From Amphimedon queenslandica (Eukaryota > Porifera > Demospongiae > Haplosclerida > Niphatidae): DNA of 29,231 nt. A program made the position numbers and the translations under genes. A model generated the notes under the pieces. It did not search any database, was not told the origin of the DNA, and saw only the letters and a list, made by a program, of their open reading frames with translations. Positions 12,140 to 20,648 of this stretch are shown piece after piece; within the stretch, counting starts at the first letter, position 1; every line of letters begins with the position of its first letter. The DNA is taken from assembly GCF_000090795.2 (NCBI RefSeq), contig NW_003546914.1, positions 12,498-41,728 on the forward strand, written 5' to 3'.

Positions 12140-14780
12140 AGGATGTGTTTGAGAGATATTACAAACAGCACTTAGCCAAAAGGTTACTGTTTAACAAGAC
12201 AATATCGGACGACTTTGAAAAGAGCATGATCTCTAAACTAAAGGTGGGTGTGGTCAATCTATCACCATAGCAACACCATTATTATTATTGTTATTGTTAT
12301 TACACAGCACGAGTGTGGTGGACACTTTACCAGTAAGCTGGAGGGAATGTTCAAGGACATTAGTCTATCTACTTCTACTATGGACAAGTTTAGGGACTTC
12401 CTTCAGACCAGTTCTGTAAGTTATAGTGTACATGCACGTACATGTACAGTTCTTTTAATGAAGCACTTCTCTTTAATGAAATTTTTCATTCATTGTTCCT
12501 AATTATTATAATAATATACATGTACATGTATACATGTATTAATGTATTAATGTATTAATGTATTAATGTATTAATGTATTAATGTATTAATGTATTAATG
12601 TTAATTTGTTCCTATTGTTCTTAATCATTATTCATGTTCACTTTTATTGTTCTTATTACACTATAGAATGGTTTGGGAGGTGTTGATCTTCATGTCCGTG
12701 TCCTCACTACTGGTTTCTGGCCCACAGCCACTACCAATTCTCCTTGCATTCTTCCTCAGATAGTCGCTGATGCTTTTGCCGTGTTTCAAAAATTCTACCT
12801 CTCACAGTACAGTGGAAGACAGCTAACACTACAACCTCATCTGGTTAGGGAATTTATTTGTTCATTTATTTATTTATTTAATATATTAATATTATTGCTA
12901 CAGGGTTTTGCTGATCTCCATGCTGTGTTTTACCCTCACAATAAGAATGAGGCTAGTTCAGGTCATGCTGTAGTGAAGAAGCACATCCTACAAGTATCAA
13001 CCTACCAAATGACACTTTTATTATTATTCAACAAGAAACCTGTATTCACTTTTCAAGTACGTACAATAATACATAATTATACATGTACATGTACATAATA
13101 ATTTGGTTATTAATGGTTATTAATGGTTATTAATGGTTATTGCAGGAGTTGGTGTTGGAGACTAACATACCTCATAAGGAATTAGTGAGAGGGTTACAAT
13201 CACTGTCTGTTGGTAGAGCATCACAGAAAGTACTTCACTGGTTAAATAAAGAACCTAACAGTTCCAGCAAAGACTTCAGTAAGTTATCCTATACTGTATA
13301 CTGGTACTTTAATAAGTTTAAGTATACCCAAGGTCCATGGTTTTTTCCAAAAAATGGCTCTGAAATCACCCCAAATTTTTATTACATTTTCTGATACATA
13401 TTAATGTCTTTATGCTGTGTAGAAAGTTTGAGCTGATTCCGACTTCAATTTTTCAAGTTACAGCCATTTTAAGAAAACGTCAAAATTCTGAAAAATACCC
13501 AAGGCTATAGCCCATGGTTTTTTTCCAAAAAATGGCTCCGAAATCACCCCAAATTTTTATTACATTTTCTGATACATATTGATGTCTTTATGCTGTGTAG
13601 AAAGTTTGAGCTGATTCCGACTTCAATTTTTCAATTTATGGCCATTTTAAGAAAACGTCAAAAATCTGAGAAATACCCAAGGCTATAGCCCATGGTTTTT
13701 TCCAAAAAATGGCTCTGGAATCGCCCCAAATTTTTATTACATTTTCTGATACATATTGATGTCCTTATGTTGTGTAGCAAGTTTGAGCTGATTCTGACGT
13801 CAATTTTTCAAGTTACAGCCATTTTAAGAAAATGCCCAAATTCTGAAAAATACCCCTCCATGTTTTTTCCCAAAAAAATGGCTCCGAAATCACTCCAAAT
13901 TTTCATTACATTTTCTGATACATATTGATGTAATAAGGCTCTACCTTCATGTACATGTCCTTATGTTATATTCTCCAGGTGATGGTGATCAGTTTGCAGT
14001 CAATGATCAGTTCACTAGTAAGTTGGTACGTGTTAAGATACAGGCCATCAGTGCTAAGGGGGAGACTGAACCAGAGAGAAAGGAAACAAGACAGAAAGTT
14101 GATGATGATAGAAAACATGAGTATCCTACTTAATCTTACCCACTGTAGTCATCCCTTTATCAATTTTTAAAGTTGCTCAATAATTAGGCCAAAGTCCCAG
14201 GGTCATTGTCCAAATTTTGCTCAAAATCAAAAGGAGAAAATTCTCTATTTTTATAATTTTAAAAATACATATACATGTTCGTATATTGCATGGAAAGTTT
14301 GGACTGATTCCAATCAAATTTGGTTTTTTTATGAATTCTTAAAGTTGCTCCCAAATTGGATCTCAAAGTCCCTGTACTATAGTACACATGATTCGTTGTT
14401 CCTTAGCTACTGGTTAGGATTGAAGCTGCTATAGTTCGTATAATGAAGGCTCGTAAGAGACTCCCTCACAACAGTTTAGTGGCCGAGTGTGTGGAACAAC
14501 TTAAGAACCGGTTCCCTCCTAACGCTATGATCATTAAGAGAAGAATTGAAAGTTTAATTGAAAGAGATTATCTATCAAGATCACCTGATGACAGGTAAGG
14601 CAATAATAATAAATGAATGAATAAGATTAATTTATTGTACATGTACATGTAATTGTGTACCATTTTTTGTACTTTTTGAGTATGAAAGTGCTTGCAAATT
14701 TTGTGTTTTGTTCTTCAGAAATTTAGATTTTTCTTTTTGTATTGTTTTATTGTAGGAAAGTTTATATATATATGCCATAG
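7281..14780 (+). CDS. CUL3: Cullin-3, scaffold of BTB-type ubiquitin ligases (20 exons, complete)
   Basis: Exons: 7281-7325, 7383-7492, 7580-7667, 8201-8314, 8844-8915, 8969-9057, 9612-9732, 10093-10224, 10424-10520, 11078-11325, 11681-11770, 11844-11912, 12142-12243, 12308-12415, 12667-12843, 12904-13056, 13146-13278, 13979-14120, 14418-14594 and 14756-14780. All phases agree and give 763 residues against 768 in human. Landmarks are KMRIRAFP at the N-terminus, [99 protein letters not shown] and the neddylation site [10 protein letters not shown], with Lys about 707, 56 residues from the end as in human. CUL3 binds BTB adaptors through its N-terminal repeats and RBX1 through the cullin homology domain. 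Exon 10 could end at 11322 instead of 11325. No truncation is seen. Confidence 0.98.
8803..8841 (+). repeat. (ATT)n microsatellite before CUL3 exon 5
   Basis: An ATT trinucleotide run reaches the acceptor AATAG. Similar runs sit just before CUL3 exon 8 (about 10009-10087) and exon 13 (about 12034-12137). In each case the repeat occupies the polypyrimidine-tract position. Confidence 0.9.
9090..9510 (+). repeat. Second satellite-like repeat family in CUL3 intron 6
   Basis: Two to three units share AAAGTTGCTYCAAAAT, AAAGTCCCTGTAC, CAAATTTTGCCAAAAAT and ACATGTTCTTATGTTGTGTA followed by GAAAGTTTGAGCTGATTC. The last block also occurs in the 178-bp satellite, so the families look related. The first unit holds a perfect 20-bp palindrome, CCCTGTACTATAGTACAGGG, at 9121-9140. 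A further degenerate copy lies at about 14160-14390. Confidence 0.75.
9839..10003. mobile_element. Degenerate GGACACC/GGTGTCC repeat remnant in CUL3 intron 7
   Basis: Motifs such as GGACACTTTGGAACAAGAAA, GAGGTGTCCTTTATGTGGAG, GTCCGTTAAATGGAGGTGT and GAGAGTGTCCATTA alternate. They resemble the repeats at 10533 and 10805, and are likely decayed pieces of one dispersed element. No coding capacity is seen. Confidence 0.45.
10009..10087 (+). repeat. (TTA)n microsatellite before CUL3 exon 8
   Basis: About 79 bp of almost pure ATT/TTA trinucleotide, leading to the acceptor GATAG at 10092. Confidence 0.95.
10533..11000. repeat. Paired ~70-bp direct repeats in CUL3 intron 9
   Basis: About 70 bp at 10533-10600 (GTAATATAGATACAGTCAAT ... 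GGACACCTTGGGATCCAATA ... CCCTAGC) recurs with few changes at 10805-10874. After the second copy come GAGGTGTCC and AGAGTGTCCACAATAGG near 10963-10995, the inverse of the GGACACC motif. This suggests a degenerate terminal-inverted-repeat element, with the first copy a solo end. Confidence 0.55.
11011..11058. repeat. TACATGTACATGTA palindromic repeat cluster
   Basis: Self-complementary (ATGTAC)n units occur twice here before CUL3 exon 10. Comparable clusters sit at about 3532-3560, 7770-7792, 8326-8345, 8628-8725, 11569-11587, 11781-11808, 12515-12530, 13080-13096, 14637-14650, 16977-16986 and 19210-19225, almost all in introns or spacers. Confidence 0.85.
12034..12137 (+). repeat. (ATT)n microsatellite before CUL3 exon 13
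   Basis: About 100 bp of ATT trinucleotide with a short ATCATC interruption, ending at acceptor AATAG (12141). Confidence 0.95.
12534..12602 (+). repeat. 9-bp tandem repeat (TGTATTAAT)n in CUL3 intron 14
   Basis: About seven to eight nearly perfect copies of TGTATTAAT stand in a row. A similar short array, GGTTATTAAT repeated about four times, lies at about 13104-13143 before exon 17. Confidence 0.9.
13325..13935 (+). repeat. Tandem array of ~178-bp satellite unit (copy 2, CUL3 intron 17)
   Basis: The TTCTGATACATATT marker recurs at 13389, 13567, 13744 and 13913 (periods 178, 177 and 169). Units match those at 110-560 closely, including CCCATGGTTTTTTCCAAAAA. The array fills most of the CUL3 intron between 13278 and 13979, in the same orientation as the transcript. 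Confidence 0.93.
14160..14395 (+). repeat. Degenerate copy of the second satellite family (CUL3 intron 18)
   Basis: Shares AAAGTTGCT, AAAGTCCC, CCAAATTTTGCTCAAAAT, TACATGTTC and GAAAGTTTGGACTGATTCCA with the units at 9090-9510, and ends with CCCTGTACTATAGTACA. Confidence 0.65.
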
Positions 14781-14958
14781 GATCAAATTCACTCTCTCTC
14801 TCTCCTTTTCTCTGTTTGTAACTTTTTTCAAATTTGTACTGTATCATTATTATTATTATTTTGTTGATGATATTCTGTTAGTTTTCATTTTTGATTACTG
14901 TGACAAATTTAATGACACGAGAATCATCAATGAAACCATTATACGTACACACATTCTG

Positions 14959-14994
<36 letters not shown>

Positions 14995-15022
14995 GTTATT
15001 AATTGAATTATTAAAATTAATG
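14781..15022. other. Short convergent spacer between CUL3 and the LRR gene
   Basis: Only 242 bp separate the two stop codons. The stretch is pyrimidine-rich near 14790-14820 and holds an (ATT)n run at about 14958-14997. No AATAAA is seen on the plus strand, so the 3' UTRs of the two genes probably approach or overlap each other. Confidence 0.5.
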
Positions 15023-17564
15023 TCAATGGATAATAACATGATCATCTTTCCACTTAAGTTGTTCATTATTCATTACTGTGTACAGACAAGGAGCAGAACA
15101 CAACTGAAGAATGAAAGGTAAGTGTCTACTATTATTATTATTATTATTATTAATTGATCGTATTGCTCTGAGACCACACCCATACATAGCTCCTTGACAA
15201 TAATCACACGTACCAGTTGGACTATTAATAAAATAGTATTATTATTATTTTTATTTTTAATTTTATTTATTTTACTTGTTCAAAAGTGCTTGTATATCTT
15301 GAGGATATTCTTCTATTGCATTCACTGTACTGTGTTTAGCTAATACTGTACAACACATATCAGACAGCATCTATTAATAATGATGATGATAATTTATAGT
15401 ACTTATAAGAAGATAAACAAAAACAAAACAATTGTTTATTTTTAAAGTCATGTTGGTTTTTTTACTGTACAGTATGCATGTATTATTTACTGGTTATTAT
15501 TATTTACTTGTGGTGAGTTGTGTGTGTTTTCTTTCCACAGTAACTGATGGAAGTAGTTACTATCCACCAGTAGTTGTTGTAGTTGTATGTTTAGTGTAGT
15601 AACTGGTAGTCCTGATAACTGATTACACTGTACGTTGAGCCTCTTTAAGTTACTATAAATAGAACAATACTGTTACTATAAATAGAATAGTTCATTACTA
15701 AATAGAACAACACTGTTACTATAAATGAAATGATTTATTACTACATGTAAATTTAATGGTTTTATATTACTAAATAAAAACTTCTGTTACTATATATAGA
15801 ATCATTACTGTTACTATTAATAGTAACGCTCATTACCACAGTTGCTGTATGTCCCTTGATATCCATTGGAGGCTATTGTGTGATACATCAAGCTCCTCTA
15901 ATGAGTACAGCTCAAACAATCTATTTTTAGTAACATTAAATACAGTAATTATTATTATTATTAACATTAATCCTATACCCTTGTGGTAGATCAGTTAGTA
16001 GGTTGAATGGTATCGATAATAATTGAAGTGACTTTAAACTTCTTATAGCTATAGAATAACAAATTAGTTAACAATGAAAAATGCATTAATGATAATTATC
16101 CCTCCATCTCTCTCTATCTATATGTACATTATACCTGATGGTATTTCTCTTATTGGGTTGTTTCTTAATCTCAAATCTTTTAATTGTGTCAATTGACATA
16201 TGTCCTTTGGGAATACCTGTATAATAATGATTATTAATATAATATACAGGATAATTATTTCTATTATAATGCATGATAATAATACTGACCTGTAGACAGT
16301 TGAATGATACATTGAGGTGTGTTAGTGTATTGCTCAGTGGTAGTAGTGATGGTAGTTCTGATAGGAAATGAGCTTTGAATGAGAGCATGTGTCCTCCAGT
16401 CACCATTGACTGTAGTATTGCTACTTCTGCAGGCCCAATGGCCTCATTACCTGAACTATCATCTATAGAAATAAAATAATAATAAATAATGATAATTCTT
16501 TCTTCAATTATGAGCATAAAAGATTGTAGTTCTTAACTATAGTATAAAAGTACATCAGTATCCAGTGCATCAGTGTATTTATTACCAAATGGGCTGCTTG
16601 TTCTCTGCTCTCCACAAAAGAACTTTGAAGCTCTGCTCTGAATGATGACATCATCTCTATTCTCTAACTGAATATCAGCAGAGGGTCTCCTTTCAACACT
16701 AGTCTCAGCCTCTCTTAGTAACTCAGCCAGCATGGACTTGAACTCTGCACATCATCATGAAGAGAGAGGAGAGAGAGGTTATAAAGATATTATAATTTAC
16801 TGTGCATATAGTCCCTACCTAGTAGTAACTGGTGGTGAGGCTTACGAGTGTCATTTGCCAACTGTTGGACTGAAATAAAGAAAGAGAATTATGTAAAGGA
16901 ACGCTAGTAGTAACAAGTTAATAGAGAAGCTTTTAAGTTCAAAAGGCATTATTATGCATGTGCATTCACATAATTATGTACATGTACAATTGTACAAAAT
17001 AATAGTTAATTTTTAAGGTGTATACAAGTGGCACTGAAAACCCTTCGTTATACATGCAGTATTTAAATTAATAATTACATAGTCATAGTAATAGCTTTTA
17101 CTTTCAATATTTCTGGTGTGCATGACTGATTGTCTGGGAGCATTAAAAGAGAACCAGCCAGTCATTTTAAGATAATTATCCCTAGAGAGTACAATAGAAT
17201 CTGATGACACCAATCTCCTAGTACAGGCTCCCCTAGCTGTATCAGTACACAACAAGAAATCACTTAATGTAAAGGAGTCTAATGGTGGAGTAGGGAATGG
17301 AGGAGGACTAGGTATCTCTGTATGTTTAATTATCTTTCCCATTGGTAGAGGAGGAGGCCCTTTAGGATAGAGTGGGTGTATGTAAGGTAGGTTTGGTAGT
17401 CCTTGCTGTATATCTTGTTCTAGAGGTTCTCTTCTCTTGTTATTAGAGGGAGAGAGGGCTCCAGTCTTTTTACTAGTCTTAGTACTGCTAGTTTTCAAAT
17501 ACTGACTGGAGGGAGGGAGAGGCTTACGATACAACACAACACCACTGGAACTCTTATCCGCCAT
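15023..17564 (-). CDS. LRRC63: Leucine-rich-repeat protein, LRRC63-like (nine exons, complete)
   Basis: Exons: 17564-17102, 16869-16819, 16744-16586, 16462-16290, 16216-16128, 15920-15837, 15652-15508, 15370-15276 and 15221-15023. All phases agree and give 485 residues. The N-terminal ~155 residues are Pro/Ser-rich and probably disordered. LRRs follow: HFLSELPSLLPL, TLTHLNVSFNCLQVFPKDIC, LTQLKDLRLRNNPIREIPSG, LYSLEELDVSHNSLQWISRD and LKRLNVQCNQLSGLP. The C-terminal part has LLVDSNYFHQLLWKENTHNS, a Cys pair in GTCDYCQGAMYGCGLRAIRS, six Asn from an ATT microsatellite, and LPFILQLCSAPCL. The layout resembles LRRC63 as I remember it, so the symbol is tentative. Exon 5 ends at the second GT (AT|GTACAT), because the first GT breaks phase. 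It probably binds a partner protein; function unknown. Confidence 0.8.
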
Positions 17565-17629
17565 CTTGTTTATGATGGGTCTCCATGGTAACATTGGCCG
17601 GCTACTGGTTAGAGTCACGTGACTGTCAT
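17565..17629. promoter_or_regulatory. Very short divergent promoter of the LRR gene and NUBP2-like gene
   Basis: Only 65 bp lie between the two start codons. The interval contains GTCACGTGAC (E-box, about 17614-17623). The LRR start is in ACAAGATGGCGG, a YY1-type context. The arrangement matches the TAF9/CUL3 promoter. An in-frame ATG at 17585 would extend the plus-strand gene but sits inside this interval. Confidence 0.55.
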
Positions 17630-18394
17630 ATGGCTCGAATAATGGCAGCGTCAGCAAACAGAGCTCGAGCTAGAGAAGCTTTATTTCTACGCCTTGCATT
17701 TGAAAGAAGAAATCACGAAGAAGCTGTTCGGTTCCTAGGTTTACAGGATCCTAAAGTACTTTACAGTCTTTACCGGGATGAGCCTGATCTGCTTTGTTAT
17801 TCTAAAGGAATGGCTGGTTAGATGTGATTACTGCTGATCATGTGTCATGCCATTGAGCATCAGTGTACATGTAGTTGAAAGTGTTATGACAAAATGGCTC
17901 TTCCATTTTAACACTTACAAAATCATTAATTAACCTGCTTTGAGTGCTTTGAATTCATCACTTTAATGTATTCAACTTTTGTTTGTGGCTGGGCATGGTC
18001 CAAATGGAGTAACTTTTTAAAATTAAAAATGGCAAATTTGGTGGTAAATTTGCTAAACTTTCAATGCTTTTTATTTTTACAGAAAAAGAAAGGAACAATC
18101 CATCAAGAGTGGATCACGTGATATTAGTCCTGTCTGGTAAAGGAGGAGTTGGTAAGAGTACAGTAACACGTCAAATAGCACTGGGACTAGTTGAAGAAGG
18201 AAAGAAAGTGAGGGATTTTTTTAAATTTTATTTTGTTTGTTTGTTTGTGTGTTGCTAGGTTGGTATATTGGATATTGATTTATGTGGTCCTAGTATACCT
18301 CACATGTTTTCATTAACTGGTAGAGATGTACGTCAAGGGACTGATGGGTAAGCCCCTATCATTAATTATTAATTATTAGTACTATCAGTCTATG

Positions 18395-18790
18395 GTCTGT
18401 GGCCATAAATCAAAAAATTAAAGTCGGAATCAGCTTAAACTTTTTACACACCATAAGGACATCAATATGTATCAGAAAATGTAATAAAAATTTGGGATGA
18501 TTTCGGAGCCATTTTTTGGAAAAACCATGGGCTATAGCCTTGGGTATTTTTCAGAATTTTGACATTTTTTTAAATGGCCGTAACTTGAAAAATTAAAGTC
18601 GGAATCAGCTCAAACTTTCTACACAGCATAAGGACATCAATATGTATCAGAAAATGTAATAAAAATTTTGGGTGATTTCAGAGCCATTTTTTGGAAAAAA
18701 ACCATGGGCTATAGCCTTGGGTATGTTTCAGTATTGCCATTACTTAGTTGAAAAATTTTCATATACATGTAGCATAAGGACATCAACAAT
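18395..18790 (-). repeat. Satellite array (copy 3, reverse orientation, NUBP2-like intron 3)
   Basis: The reverse complement of the 178-bp unit: AATTAAAGTCGGAATCAGCT, AAGGACATCAATATGTATCA and ACCATGGGCTATAGCCTTGG each occur twice, about 180 bp apart. It is the only array in the window lying antisense to its host transcript. Confidence 0.9.
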
Positions 18791-19002
18791 TATTTTATTT
18801 ATTACATTATTTATTTATTTATTTATTTTTTATAGTTAGTTGGATTCCAGTATAATGTTGATGATACTCAAAGTCTTTGTGTGATGTCAATTGGTTTTTT
18901 ATTAAATAATAAAGATGAAGCTGTTGTATGGAGAGGACCCAAGAAGAATGGTACATGAACACATTCTCTCATTATACAAAACTTTATCCTCAATTGTTAT
19001 CT

Positions 19003-19090
19003 CCCCCCTATCCCCTCTCTCTCTCCCTCGCTCTCTCTCCCTCTCCCTCCACCCTCTCTCTCTCCCTCCTTCTCTCTCTCTTTCTCTCCT
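19003..19090 (+). repeat. CT-rich tract in NUBP2-like intron 4
   Basis: A CTCTCTCCCTC-type run ends at acceptor CTCCTAG before the exon carrying the nonsense codon. A shorter tract lies at about 19290-19322 before exon 6 and another at about 25631-25657 before the first exon of the 3' half. Confidence 0.85.
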
Positions 19091-19383
19091 AGCTATGATT
19101 AAGTAGTTCTTGTCTGATGTAGTTAGGGGTCAGTTGGATTATCTTATTATTGATACTCCACCAGGTCAGTCATCATACATTACCTCCAATATCTCATTCA
19201 TTATATTATACATGTACATGTACATATACTGTATAACCTCTCTCCATACTCCTATCCCTCCTGATTCACATTAATGTCTTTACTTTTATCTCTCTCCGTC
19301 CCCCCCTCTCTCTCTTTCTCCAGGTACAAGTGATGAACATATTTCAGTTGTTGAGAATATTAAAGAAGAAATTGCACTATAAA

Positions 19384-19605
19384 ACTATCCACACAACGTC
19401 ATAGAATCGCTTCCACCCGTCACCGTATAAAAGGAGGTGCCCTGGGCACAATATGGCGGCCGCTTTTGAAAGTTACAAAATGGCTACCGCAATGGCATGG
19501 CTGTTATTGTGGAGTGGCATAACGCACAAAATAACATGAAAACTTGTAAAGGCGAGGCTATAAACCCACAAGCACATGTAGACAGCATGGCTACAAGCAA
19601 AACGG
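19384..19605 (+). other. GC-richer promoter-like block directly after the NUBP2 break
   Basis: Composition changes abruptly after the truncated NUBP2 exon. The block contains TATAAAAGG (19426-19434), an ATGGCGGCCGC context at 19453 opening a 29-codon frame, and a short MATSKT frame ending at GT near 19602. It looks like a displaced or relic gene 5' end. No downstream exons were found. Confidence 0.3.
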
Positions 19606-19854
19606 TATAGTTTACTTGAAGTCAAAATAATTATTATCAAATTTCATTAATAGTGCATGCATGTTTGCACTGACTCAAGTCAAAAGAGCTTTAAAAAACT
19701 AACACCTATTGTGATACTGTTGTCTTGATAGATTATATTTGCCTAAGGGATCATGCATAAGACAGCAAAACAAAAATAATGCATTAAGAAATGCAAGAAT
19801 GTATAATTGCCTATTATTAATAGAGGCGTGGTTTCATTGCCTAGAGCACTTAGT

Positions 19855-20400
19855 TTTTTAATTAAAAATATTTTTCAAAAATTTTCATTACATTTTCTGA
19901 TGCATATTGATGTCCTTATGCTGTGTAGCAAGTCTGAGCTGATTCTAACTTCAATTTTTCAAGTTACAGCCATTTTAAGAAATTGTCAAAAATTCTGAAA
20001 AATACCCAAGGCTATATATAGCCCATGGTTTTTTCCAAAAAATGGCTCCGAAATCACCGCAAATTTTTATTACATTTTCTGATACGTATTGATGTATTTA
20101 TGCTGTGTAGCAAGTTTGAGCTGATTCCGACTTCAATTTTTCAAGTTACGGCCATTTTAAGAAATTGTCAAAATTCTGAAAAATGCCCGAGGCTATAGCC
20201 CATGGTTTTTTTCCAAAAAATGGCTCCGAAATCACACCAAATTTTTATTACATTTTCTGATATGTATTGATGTCTTTATGCTGTGTAGAAAGTTTGAGCT
20301 GATTTTGACTTCAATTTTTTAAGTTACGGCCATTTTAAGAAAATTTCAAAATTCTGAAAAATACCCAAGGCTATTATAGCCCATGGTTTTTCCCAGTCCC
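19855..20400 (+). repeat. Satellite array (copy 4, intergenic)
   Basis: Three units of the ~178-bp repeat, with TTCTGATGCATATTGATG near 19895 and TTCTGATACGTATTGATG near 20077 as markers. Each carries CTGTGTAGMAAGTTTGAGCT-like blocks and the CCCATGGTTTTT block. It lies between the broken NUBP2 half and the receptor gene. The remaining 20401-20648 is AT-rich with nothing recognised. Confidence 0.9.
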
Positions 20401-20648
20401 AAAGTATTCAGAATCGGAATCGAATGCAAATTCCTGGATTTGCCCATCAATTAAAACTAATAAGTATTTATTAACCACCGGACTGATATTATTAATAATT
20501 AATTTGATTTATCATTGTGCTTTGAAATTAAATTTCCACACAAACTATGCAATGTAACTATTTAATTAAACTGAACTACACTTATACACTAAAATGGGGA
20601 GCACTAAACGAACATGATTTTCTACAGCATCAAGTAGTTCTAGTACAT

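Larger units (their letters stand above)
17630..19382 (+). pseudogene. NUBP2: NUBP2-like P-loop ATPase, 5' half (frameshift, nonsense codon, truncated)
   Basis: Exons: 17630-17816, 18083-18207, 18259-18347, 18840-18950, 19093-19164 and 19324-19382. The family is plain: [20 protein letters not shown] is the Mrp/NBP35 deviant Walker A, followed by [47 protein letters not shown] and GTSDEHISVVENIKE. In life NUBP2 pairs with NUBP1 in cytosolic Fe-S cluster assembly. Damage: exon 4 reads WIP then loses frame, and the phases of exons 3 and 5 require two more bases than are present near 18851. Exon 5 has TAG at 19104-19106 where a Gln codon is expected (K-stop-F). Exon 6 ends in TAA with no donor, and the central exons (VTTPQ motif, CxxC metal site) are absent. 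Exon 1 encodes an unusual ~58-residue extension (ANRARAREALFLRLAFERRN...). A functional copy should exist elsewhere. Confidence 0.85.

Noticed and set aside
13692..13928. ORFs sharing [17 protein letters not shown] sequence at 9-245, 13692-13928 and 19807-19998
   Set aside because: They come from the ~178-bp satellite, whose unit is near a multiple of three; frames break in other copies and there is no start context, so I treat them as noncoding.
15086..15118. Alternative last CUL3 exon on the plus strand (TACAG|ACAAGG ... AAAG|GTAAGT)
   Set aside because: The sequence is antisense to the coding last exon of the LRR gene (LPFILQLCSAPCL region), and exon 14756-14780 already gives the conserved CUL3 end RKVY; the splice-like signals are probably coincidence.
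19104..19106. In-frame TAG in NUBP2-like exon 5 as a recoded (selenocysteine-like or readthrough) codon
   Set aside because: The expected residue is an ordinary Gln, and the gene also has a 2-bp frameshift and lost exons, so decay explains it better.
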